Shown piece after piece: positions 43,484 through 51,318 of a stretch of DNA of 64,000 nucleotides. The notes beneath the pieces were generated by a model that saw only the letters and a list, made by a program, of their open reading frames with translations, was not told where the DNA came from and made no database searches. The position numbers and the translations under genes are program-made. This DNA is from an uncultured Agathobacter sp. Its GTDB lineage: Bacteria; Bacillota; Clostridia; Lachnospirales; Lachnospiraceae. Where the stretch lies: contig CAKRNE010000007.1 in NCBI GenBank assembly GCA_934365945.1, positions 27,407 through 91,406 on the forward strand, given 5' to 3'. How positions within the stretch are numbered: the stretch's first letter is position 1; each line of letters opens with the position of its first letter.

Positions 43484-43834
43484 TTATAGTAGTCCAAAGT
43501 AGTTTAGCAATACTGCCTTGAATAATGCTTCTTCGGAGATTGGTTTTACTTTGGAATTTATGAGTTCTAAATCTTCATCCGTTATGCTCTTAAAATTCCC
43601 CTGCCTGTCGTGTCTGCAAATAAAGCAGTCACCTGCTATGATTGTTTCTAACTCACGTATCATTACCCTAGGCTCTAATCCAACCAACCAGCCTTCTTCA
43701 TTACAGACTAAGTCTATTTCTTCTGTAAGGGCAGTGCACTCTATAAGTCCACCGACAAACTCCTGTTCTGCCTGTAGCGTATTTTCTATATCCATGAAAC
43801 CTTGTTCATCTTTCTTAAATCCATATACTCTCAT
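43484..43834 (-). CDS. DUF3846 domain protein
   Basis: 116 residues. The middle matches DUF3846: an early TLQAEQEFVGGLIECTAL, then IDLVCNEEGWLVGLEPR and AGDCFICRHD. These small proteins are common on plasmids, phages and conjugative elements and are of unknown function. AAGGAG site upstream. Supports plasmid-like origin. It follows the 179-residue protein in the same direction. Confidence 0.75.
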   Translation of the reverse strand: MRVYGFKKDEQGFMDIENTLQAEQEFVGGLIECTALTEEIDLVCNEEGWLVGLEPRVMIRELETIIAGDCFICRHDRQGNFKSITDEDLELINSKVKPISEEALFKAVLLNYFGLL

Positions 43835-43892
43835 AATGTGCTCCTTATAATAAATGTGGCAGGTGCTCTGTTTGCACCTGCCGTTTACTGAG

Positions 43893-44432
43893 TTACTTTG
43901 TTTGGTTTTCTATTGCTGTTGTTTTCTCACTCTTTTTATCTGCTGACTGCTCTGGTTTTGACTGCTTTGATTTTTCCAGTGAAGCTACGATTATTTTATC
44001 GTCCTGTATTTTTGCTCCACCACTGACTATATGCATATCAAGTAATGTTTTCACTTTTTCCTCTGTGAAGCTTGTTCGCTCATATCGTGATGAAATCACA
44101 TCATACATTGTAGTGCCTTTATCTTTATGAGTTCCTATCACAATATAAAACAGGTTCGCTAAACAATCATCCTCGACCATTGGAATCAATGTATTTGTAT
44201 GAACCTTTTTCATCATGTTTGTTACAAAGAAATTCTCTGTATCAAGCTCCAACTCACCAGCCTCTGTTATTTTCATGCCATAAACCTCATCCGATGTAAT
44301 GCCCTTAAGCGCATCCTTTATCTGCTTTTCTGTCAGCTCCACGACCTCTCCTTTTGGTAAGCTGTAAGCCTCAAAACATATTGGTCTGCTTCCTAAAAAG
44401 ATCTCGTTTGTAATGATTAATTTTCTACACAT
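43893..44432 (-). CDS. Unknown element protein, 179 residues
   Basis: Start at 44432 chosen for AGGAGG 8 nt upstream; a second in-frame ATG at 44477 also has a GGAGG site and would add 15 polar residues, so a leader or alternative form is possible. The protein has alpha/beta character (CRKLIITNEIFLGSRPICFEA), a helical midsection, and a charged Lys/Ser/Gln-rich tail. No family recognised. It is the first gene inside the right end of the element. Confidence 0.55.
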   Translation of the reverse strand: MCRKLIITNEIFLGSRPICFEAYSLPKGEVVELTEKQIKDALKGITSDEVYGMKITEAGELELDTENFFVTNMMKKVHTNTLIPMVEDDCLANLFYIVIGTHKDKGTTMYDVISSRYERTSFTEEKVKTLLDMHIVSGGAKIQDDKIIVASLEKSKQSKPEQSADKKSEKTTAIENQTK

Positions 44433-44587
44433 ATCGTTTTCCTCCTGCATTTCGCATTTATTATTTTTTCTGGACATTTCTTTTTATGTCCTCCTTACAT
44501 TTAATACAATAACGCTGGGAAAACTGGATGTCAGTAGTGGGAATAGCCAGAGTTTTCATACTGAAATTAGAGATGTTGTAACAAATG

Positions 44588-44616
44588 CAAAAGGGCAGCG
44601 CCTATCGGCACTGCCC
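44588..44616 (-). terminator. Terminator at the right end of the element
   Basis: Stem GGGCAG-c-GCC / GGC-a-CTGCCC with TATC loop, followed on the minus strand by TTTTGCATTTG. It lies 83 bp inside the right junction and would stop transcripts entering from the spoVD 5' portion. Confidence 0.75.
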
Positions 44617-44667
44617 ATACTAATTAAACCTATTCAATTCCTTATTTTTCCCTTATGTTCCCTATTT

Positions 44668-45744
44668 TTATACTAGGTACGAAAGTATAGGTACTGGTTT
44701 ACATGAATTTTGTATCCCCTGCACAAAGGTTTCGCTGCCGTGACCACTCCTTTTATGACAGTGTATGCGCCTGTCCTCCACCGTAATATACCCGGGACAG
44801 TAAAAGCTGTCGTCCAGACTTACCACATTTTCTTCGAGTGCTATAGCGGCTGTGATGATTTTAAATGTCGATCCCGGCTCGTAAGTATCGCTGACGCAGC
44901 CGTTTCTCCAGGCCTCGTCATGATTTTCGCAGGAAAACGGGTCATTGAGATTGTACTCGGGATAGTCAGACATAGCATAGATTTCGCCATTCATAGGATT
45001 CATGACTATGATGCTCACACTGTCAGCAAGGTTTTCATTATATGCCTCAGCGGCCTTCTGCTCACAGATTCTTTGTATGTTTATATCCAGTGTTGTGACA
45101 AGTGTATCGCCCTTTTTTGGTGCCTGTCGTCTCTCCTTATAGCCCTTCACCTCCACACCTCTGCCATCACATACTGTATATATTTTTCCGGGTTTTCCGA
45201 AAAGGACATCATCATAAGTCGCTTCAAGTCCGACAACGCCCTGTCCATCAGCCCCTGAAAATCCAATAACCTTTGAAAACAGTTCATTTCCCGGATAGTA
45301 TCTGATGCTTGACTCATCTACCTTTACCCCGTCTAAACCATAGGAAAGTATTCTGTCACCGGTTTCCTTTGAAACATTGTTTTTTATTTTTTCTATTGAT
45401 GTGACCTTTTCCACCTTTTTGCGTATCTTCGATTCATCCATCGAAAGCTCTGTGCTCAGTGTCCTGATCACCGCCTCCTCATCAGTTATCTGATTGTGTA
45501 TCACTGAAATATTGCAGGCAGTCTCATTTGTCGCTATAACACTTCCGTTTCTGTCTAATATATCTCCTCGTATACCTGTTATCGCCCTCTCCCGCTCCTG
45601 CAGGGCACGGGCTTTTTTACTGTAATATTCTCCCTTTACAATAATAAGATAGCCCAGACGGACACATAATACCATAAGCATTATTGTCATCATCACACAT
45701 AGTGCACATATTTTCTTTCTATACCCGGTATTATTCAATATCAT
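44668..45744 (-). CDS. spoVD: spoVD-like class B PBP, 5' portion (severed by the element)
   Basis: 348 host-encoded residues followed by ten element-encoded residues (KPVPILSYLV) and a stop. N-terminal membrane helix (about 12-32), PBP dimerisation region, GVVGLEATYDDVLFGKPG, and the transpeptidase motif PGSTFK (SxxK) with the catalytic Ser near residue 294. FYCPGYITVEDRR and FVQGIQNSC end the host part one residue before the Asn of SxN. As it stands the enzyme lacks half of its transpeptidase domain. Joined to 30563-29928 it is in frame (559 residues). SpoVD makes spore cortex; the assignment to SpoVD over a vegetative PBP is based on sequence style and position. Confidence 0.85.
   Translation of the reverse strand: MILNNTGYRKKICALCVMMTIMLMVLCVRLGYLIIVKGEYYSKKARALQERERAITGIRGDILDRNGSVIATNETACNISVIHNQITDEEAVIRTLSTELSMDESKIRKKVEKVTSIEKIKNNVSKETGDRILSYGLDGVKVDESSIRYYPGNELFSKVIGFSGADGQGVVGLEATYDDVLFGKPGKIYTVCDGRGVEVKGYKERRQAPKKGDTLVTTLDINIQRICEQKAAEAYNENLADSVSIIVMNPMNGEIYAMSDYPEYNLNDPFSCENHDEAWRNGCVSDTYEPGSTFKIITAAIALEENVVSLDDSFYCPGYITVEDRRIHCHKRSGHGSETFVQGIQNSCKPVPILSYLV
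44689..44711. other. Right attachment site (attR) of the intervening element
   Basis: On the plus strand TACTGGTTT (element side) meets ACATGAATT (gene side); crossover TT at 44699-44700. It aligns with the left junction TACAGGATT, sharing seven of nine positions up to and including TT. Confidence 0.75.
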
Positions 45745-45747
45745 AAA

Positions 45748-45798
45748 AATAGCCTCAATATTTTTACACTAATATATGCAAAAAATATTGAGGCTATT
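45748..45798 (-). terminator. 18-bp perfect hairpin between the two PBP genes
   Basis: AATAGCCTCAATATTTTT (45748) and its exact reverse complement (45781) flank a 15-nt loop. On the minus strand the hairpin begins 3 nt after the upstream PBP stop and ends with a T run that abuts the ATG of spoVD. The only ribosome site for spoVD (GAGG, 8 nt upstream of ATG) is inside the 3' arm. It looks like a terminator or an attenuator that also hides the ribosome site. Confidence 0.85.
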
Positions 45799-45800
45799 CT

Positions 45801-47756
45801 CTATTCACCCTGCTCGCCTTCCTGAGTCACCTTCTCTCCTGTTGGAGGATTTGCTCCTGTTATCGTAAGGTCAGCGTTTACACCCGTCTGTTCCTCATCA
45901 GGGTAGATATTCATGTAAGGAAGTACTTCCTTTAATATCTCTCTTGTAAGATTCTGTGCATAGTTGCTGTGAGGCTGATCCTGCACATTAGGCTGGTCAA
46001 TTACAGTGTATATGACAAGCTGCGGATCCTGTGCCGGCACACAGCCGATAAATGATACAAGATAGCAGCCCCTTTTTCTCAGATGGGTTGTCTCATCATA
46101 CATCTGTGCTGTTCCTGTCTTTCCACCCATTGAATATCCATCAACCTTTGCAACCTTACCGGTTCCTTGTGCCACAACATTTTGCAGGTAATTTTTCAAT
46201 GTCTGGCTGGTCGACTCAGATACAGTTTTTTTGAGCAGCGTCGGCTCTATTGTCTTTACGGTATTTCCGTCCTCATCGGCAATTTTCTTTATCACATGCG
46301 GCTGATAATAATTTCCGTCATTCACAAGTGCTGAAAACGCACCTGCCATCTCTATCATCGTACAGTTATAGTTCTGTCCGAATACATTGGTAGCCAAATC
46401 CACCGGCTTTATGTTGTCGAGTGTATACATAAGTGTTGACGTATTTGCCTCTCCTGGCAAATCAATGCCTGTCTTTTGGCCAAAGCCAAATACACTCTGA
46501 TAGTATAGGAAATTTTCCGCACCTATCTTGTATGACATCTGCATGAGTGCATCGTTGCAGGAATCCATGAGTGCCTTTTCAAGTGTTTCTATACCATGTC
46601 CGCTTCGATTGACACAGGATACCTTGTCACCGCCAAACATCTCATATCCATCACACAAAAATGTCATATCCGTAGTGAGTGTCCCAGTATCAAGTCCACA
46701 CGCAACGGTAAACGGCTTTTGGACTGAACCCGGCTCATATGTGTGTGTAATACAGAAGTTCTGCCACAGCTTATTCAGATTATTCAGAGTATCGTCATCA
46801 CTCATGGCATCAAGCTGCTCCTGTGAATAGTAATTACTCATATTCTTTGGATCATTCAGATCAAAGTTTGGATAATTTGCCATGGCAAGTATCTCACCGT
46901 TTTTAGGGTTCTCTATGATTACACCGATATTCTCCGCTCCGAGTCCCTCTCTTGCGTTATTTGCATAAGTATCTGAGAAAAGCTTTATCTTGTCCTCCAC
47001 AATTGACTGTATATTTGCATCAATTGTGGTATAGATTGTATCTCCGTTTTCAGCAGGTATAACCGTTTTTTGAAAATCATTATCAGCGTTTAAGTATCCG
47101 TATTCTCTTCCGTTCACACCGTTTAGTGTATCATTATAGTAATTTTCAAGTCCTGTTGTACCAACATCACCCGATGAAGTAAATCCGATTACAGAGCTTG
47201 CCAGCGTGCCAAACGGATAGTTTCTCTGGTATTCTGTCTCAAACCATACGCCCTTGATATTGGGATTTTTGAGGTTTCCTTTTTTGTCAACCGCATCCTG
47301 CAGCTGCACAAACGGCTGGATTGTGTCATATGACTGCTTTTTTAAAAGTACGATGTATTTTTTATCCTTGCTGTTTTTAGCGTAATCCTCAAGTACAGCG
47401 CGGTCCAGCTCAGGAAAGCACTGTGTAAGTGCATTAATTGTCGGCTCTATATACTCCTTCTTGCCGGTCATGACCGAACAATCCAGCACAACATTATAAA
47501 CAGCCACACTCGTTGCAAGCACTGTACCATTTGAATCCACTATATTTCCTCGCTGGAATGGTATTGTTTTGCTGTCGTATGACTGTAGTGATAAAACCTT
47601 TTTTGTATATGCATCTCCGCTTGTGTATTCTATATACATCAGCCTGCCGACAAGTCCAAGCATGCCTGCAACAATAAACATAAACAACACAAACAGCTTT
47701 TTTTTCATCTGACGGCCTATTTTTCTGACTGGTCTTTTCCTCGTTCTGGCTGCCAA
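45801..47756 (-). CDS. Class B penicillin-binding protein (FtsI-like transpeptidase)
   Basis: 651 residues. A basic N-terminal tail and membrane helix (about 18-40) are followed by a dimerisation region and a transpeptidase domain with all three motifs: PGSVQK (SxxK), SCN (SxN, DSCNDALMQ) and KTGTAQ. An acidic tail follows; no PASTA domain. It cross-links septal peptidoglycan with FtsW. Position after ftsL in the dcw cluster supports the divisome PBP role. It is intact, in contrast to the next gene. The symbol is left blank because FtsI/PbpB/SpoVD naming differs in this group. Confidence 0.88.
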   Translation of the reverse strand: MAARTRKRPVRKIGRQMKKKLFVLFMFIVAGMLGLVGRLMYIEYTSGDAYTKKVLSLQSYDSKTIPFQRGNIVDSNGTVLATSVAVYNVVLDCSVMTGKKEYIEPTINALTQCFPELDRAVLEDYAKNSKDKKYIVLLKKQSYDTIQPFVQLQDAVDKKGNLKNPNIKGVWFETEYQRNYPFGTLASSVIGFTSSGDVGTTGLENYYNDTLNGVNGREYGYLNADNDFQKTVIPAENGDTIYTTIDANIQSIVEDKIKLFSDTYANNAREGLGAENIGVIIENPKNGEILAMANYPNFDLNDPKNMSNYYSQEQLDAMSDDDTLNNLNKLWQNFCITHTYEPGSVQKPFTVACGLDTGTLTTDMTFLCDGYEMFGGDKVSCVNRSGHGIETLEKALMDSCNDALMQMSYKIGAENFLYYQSVFGFGQKTGIDLPGEANTSTLMYTLDNIKPVDLATNVFGQNYNCTMIEMAGAFSALVNDGNYYQPHVIKKIADEDGNTVKTIEPTLLKKTVSESTSQTLKNYLQNVVAQGTGKVAKVDGYSMGGKTGTAQMYDETTHLRKRGCYLVSFIGCVPAQDPQLVIYTVIDQPNVQDQPHSNYAQNLTREILKEVLPYMNIYPDEEQTGVNADLTITGANPPTGEKVTQEGEQGE

Positions 47757-47771
47757 TATACTTCCTCCAAT

Positions 47772-48248
47772 TTATTCCGGAATATCGTTATACTGATCCA
47801 TATAGTTATTATTGTCAACCGAATAGTAAACTATCTGATCCTGTGTGGCATTCTTCATGCCAAGTCTGTTGATTGCCGCATCTTTAATGGCATTCAAATC
47901 TGTCGATGTGGTAATTTTCTTATATCTGACATCATTATCTGCTTTGATGTCTGCTACCTTGCTCTCGAGTGCCGCCACTTCCTTCATCTGCTGGGTCACA
48001 TTTGATCTGGTCTGTATAACTGTAACAGAAACGAATGCTGATGCCAGCACACACGCTGTAAGAAATGTGACAAATGCACGATTCATTGAAAGTGCTCTTT
48101 CCTGGTTTCTGCGCGCTGCTCTTCTTCTGTTTTTTCTGCGTCTGGCATCCTCAAGCTCTCTTCTTGTACTGTGCTCGTGTCTTTGTGGCTCTGCCTCCTC
48201 AAGTTTTCTTACTGCATTCCCGTTTACATAATAAATTGTTTTATTCAT
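47772..48248 (-). CDS. ftsL: Cell division protein FtsL-like
   Basis: 158 residues. An Arg-rich cytoplasmic N-terminus (EDARRRKNRRRAARRN), one membrane helix near residues 58-76, then a coiled coil (QQMKEVAALESKVADIKAD) and a C-terminal tail. Topology and position between rsmH and the PBP identify FtsL, which bridges DivIC, FtsQ and FtsW/PBP. Low sequence identity is normal for this family, so the call depends on context. Confidence 0.75.
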   Translation of the reverse strand: MNKTIYYVNGNAVRKLEEAEPQRHEHSTRRELEDARRRKNRRRAARRNQERALSMNRAFVTFLTACVLASAFVSVTVIQTRSNVTQQMKEVAALESKVADIKADNDVRYKKITTSTDLNAIKDAAINRLGMKNATQDQIVYYSVDNNNYMDQYNDIPE

Positions 48249-48272
48249 TTAGCTGCTCCTTTTGCTGTCATT

Positions 48273-49217
48273 CTATAATTCATTTCTTTCAAATACCCGA
48301 AGCTTTGCGCTTTTGGAGCGTGAATTTTCTTCAAGCTCCTTTTCGGATGGAAGGATTGGTTTTCTGGTGATAACCGTTCCCTTTGATTTATTACCGCATA
48401 CACACACCGGAAAGCTCGGCGGACATGTACATGGATTTTCGTTTTTCTTGAAATTGGATTTTACTATTCTGTCCTCAAGCGAGTGGAATGTGATAATACA
48501 TATCCTGCCACCCGGATTAAGTAAATCTATCATGTCATCCAGGTTGTCCCTTAGCACATCAAGCTCATGATTCAGCTCAATTCTGATAGCCTGATAGGTT
48601 CTCTTTGACGGGTGACCGCCGGTAGCTCTGACCTTTTGAGGTATTGCTGCCTTTATTATCTCGTTGAGCTCGCCTGTTGTCGTTATCTCGTGCTTTTGTC
48701 TTGCTGCCACAATGTGCTTTGCAATATTCTTTGCAAACTTGTCCTCACCGTAATCTCTGATGATACGATACAAATCATTTTCGCTGTAGGTATTTACTAT
48801 ATCCCTTGCGGTAAGGGCATTTCTGTCGTCCATACGCATATCAAGCGGTGCATCCTCACTTCTGTAGGTAAAGCCCCTCTCTGGTGTGTCAAGCTGAAAC
48901 GATGACACTCCAAGATCCAGCATGATGCCGTCCACCTTTTCGATACCAAGTGAATGAAGTACATTCTTCATATCGGAATAATTGCTTCTGACTATCGTTA
49001 CCCTGTCGCCAAACTCTGCAAGTCTCTCTCCTGCTGCCTTTATGGCATCTGCATCCTGATCTATGCCAATCAGCCTGCCCTTGCCTGAAAGTCTCTTTGC
49101 TATCTCATACGAGTGCCCGGCTCCTCCGAGAGTACCATCCACATAAATGCCGTCAGGACGGATGTTTAAATTTTCAATTGTCTCGTCCCTTAAGACTGAA
49201 TAATGCTTAAATTCCAT
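48273..49217 (-). CDS. rsmH: 16S rRNA (cytosine1402-N4)-methyltransferase RsmH
   Basis: 314 residues, the normal MraW/RsmH length. N-terminal [13 protein letters not shown], AdoMet motif [27 protein letters not shown] and [15 protein letters not shown]-terminal [14 protein letters not shown] is highly characteristic. It methylates C1402 of 16S rRNA. Follows mraZ in the conserved order. Confidence 0.96.
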   Translation of the reverse strand: MEFKHYSVLRDETIENLNIRPDGIYVDGTLGGAGHSYEIAKRLSGKGRLIGIDQDADAIKAAGERLAEFGDRVTIVRSNYSDMKNVLHSLGIEKVDGIMLDLGVSSFQLDTPERGFTYRSEDAPLDMRMDDRNALTARDIVNTYSENDLYRIIRDYGEDKFAKNIAKHIVAARQKHEITTTGELNEIIKAAIPQKVRATGGHPSKRTYQAIRIELNHELDVLRDNLDDMIDLLNPGGRICIITFHSLEDRIVKSNFKKNENPCTCPPSFPVCVCGNKSKGTVITRKPILPSEKELEENSRSKSAKLRVFERNEL

Positions 49218-49236
49218 GCGGTCTCTCCATTTAAAA

Positions 49237-49668
49237 TCAAATTCCTATGCCAAGCTCTGCCATATGATCTGCTATCTCATCCATGTCGTCAAAATCAGAG
49301 TTCTCAAGATATCTGTCTTTGCTCCAGATTTCTACTCTGCTGTATACTCCGACAGATACTACTTCCTTATCTATACCTGCGTATTCTCTTAAGTTCGCCG
49401 GTAAGAGGATTCTGCCCTGCTTGTCCACCTCACAGTTGGCTGCTCCTGCAAAGAAGAATCTCATAAATTTTCTTGCTTCTCTTGATGTGAGTGGTTTGTC
49501 GCGAAGATTTTCCTCAATGCGGTGCCATTCTTCGTTGGAATAGACGAACAGACAGCCATCTAAGCCCTTGGTAACTACGAACTCATTACCAAGCTGTTCA
49601 CGGAACTTCGCCGGGACAATCATACGGCCCTTGGCGTCTATTGAATGATTATATTCGCCCATGAACAT
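49237..49668 (-). CDS. mraZ: Transcriptional regulator MraZ
   Basis: 143 residues from the ATG at 49668, preceded by AGGAGG; an in-frame ATG at 49707 would add 13 residues atypical of the family. Two SpoVT-AbrB-like swapped-hairpin repeats: [19 protein letters not shown] and [20 protein letters not shown]. MraZ forms a ring and represses its own dcw operon by binding spaced GTGG boxes, four of which lie just upstream. Confidence 0.95.
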   Translation of the reverse strand: MFMGEYNHSIDAKGRMIVPAKFREQLGNEFVVTKGLDGCLFVYSNEEWHRIEENLRDKPLTSREARKFMRFFFAGAANCEVDKQGRILLPANLREYAGIDKEVVSVGVYSRVEIWSKDRYLENSDFDDMDEIADHMAELGIGI

Positions 49669-49718
49669 GGCATCCGTCCTCCTTTTCCTCATTTTGGAGC
49701 TTTTCATTCATTATTTCA

Positions 49719-49765
49719 CCACTTCACACCACTTATATGGTATTTCGCTCCACTTTTCACCACTT
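49719..49765 (-). promoter_or_regulatory. MraZ operator (four AAGTGG boxes)
   Basis: AAGTGG (minus strand) recurs at 49765, 49755, 49734 and 49724 (box 5' ends). The pairs are spaced 10 bp, with 21 bp between pairs, so all four lie on the same helix face. This is the repeated GTGG pattern bound by MraZ, placed between promoter and start codon. Confidence 0.8.
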
Positions 49766-49772
49766 GGTTACA

Positions 49773-49801
49773 ATATTACACCTAACAGCCCTCAAAATCA
49801 A
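49773..49801 (-). promoter_or_regulatory. Sigma-A promoter of the mraZ operon
   Basis: On the minus strand TTGATT (49801-49796), a 17-bp spacer and TAATAT (49778-49773), immediately before the MraZ boxes. Confidence 0.8.
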
Positions 49802-49830
49802 GGCTTTAAGCCAAATTCCCATAAAAAAGC

Positions 49831-49856
49831 ATTAAAAAAAGACGTTCAGTCTTTTC
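49831..49856 (-). terminator. Terminator of lgt
   Basis: Stem AAAAGAC / GTCTTTT with a 5-nt loop and TTT extension on the minus strand; 39 bp beyond the lgt stop and upstream of the mraZ promoter. Confidence 0.75.
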
Positions 49857-49894
49857 GTTGACTTTACGCCTTTTTTGTAAAATACATATAAAAT

Positions 49895-50794
49895 TTACTC
49901 TTTAGTGGTGGATTGTGGTGGAGTGTCCACCATTTTACCCATTTTCATCTGCTTATACCTGACAATACCTATCCATATGGCTGATACTGCCACCAAAGTG
50001 GCGGCGAGTGCCATAGACACCGGATAATTGATATGCGGTATGAGAAGCTGGTCTGTACGCAGGCTTTCTATCCAGAATCTTCCGATACCATAACCTATTA
50101 AATATAGAAGAAACACCTCTCCGTCAAATCTTCTGTGCTTAAAATAAAGCATCAACAGAATAAACAGGCACAGATTCCAGAATGATTCATACAAAAATGT
50201 GGGATGCACCGAGATATACTCCACTCCGTCTACCACAGTTGTATGTGACATAAGCTTTTCAGTCAGATCCGATGTCCTGACAGCTGATACCGGAAGCTGC
50301 ATGGCAAAAAGTCCGTCATAATAATCGCCAAATGCCTCCCTGTTGCAGAAGTTTCCCCATCGGCCAATCGCCTGTCCCAGTATCAGTCCAAGCCCCGCCG
50401 TATCACACAACAGTGGAAACGACAGCTTTCTGACCTTTGCAAAAACGAATGTGGTGATAATTGCTGCTATCACTCCTCCGTAAATTGCCAGTCCTCCCTG
50501 CCTGATATTGAATATGCTAAGCAGGTCATCCTTGTACAAATCCCATCTGAATACCACATAGTATATTCTTGCGCCTATCACCGAGCATATGATTGCCACA
50601 AGTGCCAGGTCAAAGTATGTATCAGGATTTTGTCCTGATTTTTTGGCCACATAGTAGGCCACGCCCAGCCCCGCAAGCATACCACATGCGATTATTATGC
50701 CGTACATCGCAATATCAAAGCTTCCTATTGATATGCTCTTTATCACATGCTGCAGATATATATGAAGATGTGGGAAGTTTATATTATAATCCAT
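49895..50794 (-). CDS. lgt: Prolipoprotein diacylglyceryl transferase
   Basis: 299 residues from the ATG at 50794, which has GGAAAGGA upstream; an in-frame ATG at 50830 lacks a site. Seven membrane helices; conserved GARIYYVVF, QGGLAIYGGVIAA and the Lgt signature GQAIGRWGNFCNREAFG near residue 145, plus HPTFLYES. It lipidates the lipobox Cys of exported lipoproteins in the cytoplasmic membrane. Stands alone upstream of mraZ. Confidence 0.95.
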   Translation of the reverse strand: MDYNINFPHLHIYLQHVIKSISIGSFDIAMYGIIIACGMLAGLGVAYYVAKKSGQNPDTYFDLALVAIICSVIGARIYYVVFRWDLYKDDLLSIFNIRQGGLAIYGGVIAAIITTFVFAKVRKLSFPLLCDTAGLGLILGQAIGRWGNFCNREAFGDYYDGLFAMQLPVSAVRTSDLTEKLMSHTTVVDGVEYISVHPTFLYESFWNLCLFILLMLYFKHRRFDGEVFLLYLIGYGIGRFWIESLRTDQLLIPHINYPVSMALAATLVAVSAIWIGIVRYKQMKMGKMVDTPPQSTTKE

Positions 50795-50876
50795 ATTTTT
50801 CCTTTCCTGACTGTAATTGCTGTCTGTCACACCATAATATATACGGCAGCAATCACAAATTACGAAAATATATGTA

Positions 50877-50906
50877 CCCGGAGCACCATAAACCTGATAC
50901 TCCGGG
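50877..50906 (-). terminator. Probable terminator after the DUF1540 gene
   Basis: Stem CCCGGAG / CTCCGGG with a 16-nt loop; the following minus-strand sequence is only moderately T-rich (TACATATATTTTCG). Confidence 0.5.
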
Positions 50907-50931
50907 CAACTGTCATTATGCGCTTCTTAGT

Positions 50932-51249
50932 CTACGCCTGACACTCAAAGCTTGCACACTCTGTACTGCACTTATTAGGTGTACAGTTTTTCTTGATGCC
51001 AATCTGATTGGCCATGCAGCTATTGTGGTCATTGTACTTACACTTTGCTGCATCACAGTGCACATCTGTCTCCTTGTGAATAGCTAGCTCTGCAGATACC
51101 TCACAGTCACAGGCCTTATTTGAAAAGCTGCCACACTGTGTATCGCAGGCTTTCTTTGCCTTAGTTCCTTTCACATCGATTTCTCTGAGCTTACAGCAGT
51201 TATCTGCATTATACGCACATTTTTCAACATTACAATCAAGTCTTGTCAT
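50932..51249 (-). CDS. DUF1540 cysteine-rich protein
   Basis: 105 residues with two tandem DUF1540 modules (about 1-45 and 55-100). Each carries four to five Cys in a C-x(4)-C-x(6-7)-C...C-x(3)-C-x(2)-F pattern (CNVEKCAYNADNCC, CDTQCGSF, then CDAAKCKYNDHNSC, CSTECASF). Probably a small metal-binding protein; the family is common in Clostridia and sporulators with unknown role. An AGGAGGC site precedes ATG. Confidence 0.85.
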   Translation of the reverse strand: MTRLDCNVEKCAYNADNCCKLREIDVKGTKAKKACDTQCGSFSNKACDCEVSAELAIHKETDVHCDAAKCKYNDHNSCMANQIGIKKNCTPNKCSTECASFECQA

Positions 51250-51318
51250 ACTTTTGCCTCCTTTGCTTATGCATAGGCTAGTATGTCCTGATTGATTTTT
51301 TTTATACTTTTTAATCGA

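Larger units (their letters stand above)
30564..44700. mobile_element. 14.1-kb serine-recombinase intervening element in spoVD (skin-like)
   Basis: Boundaries come from the split PBP gene: 14,137 bp lie between the paired TT dinucleotides at 30562-30563 and 44699-44700. The interior is visibly AT-richer than the host and encodes a large serine recombinase at the left end, an HUH Rep-like protein, a resolvase, an R-M-like fusion, two exported proteins, an XRE regulator and small unknowns. No relaxase plus type IV secretion set, integrase of the tyrosine class, or phage structural gene is visible. The layout matches elements that interrupt sporulation genes and are removed by a large serine recombinase; excision itself is inferred, not shown. 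Confidence 0.88.

Noticed and set aside
30564..44700. The element as an integrative conjugative element or prophage
   Set aside because: No type IV secretion ATPase, coupling protein, capsid, terminase or tail genes were recognised; the HUH protein fits replication better than conjugal relaxation.
44695..44704. Alternative crossover at the shared TGT in the PBP coding strand
   Set aside because: Joining at TGT shifts the frame by one base and gives NSCQS instead of the conserved NSCNP.
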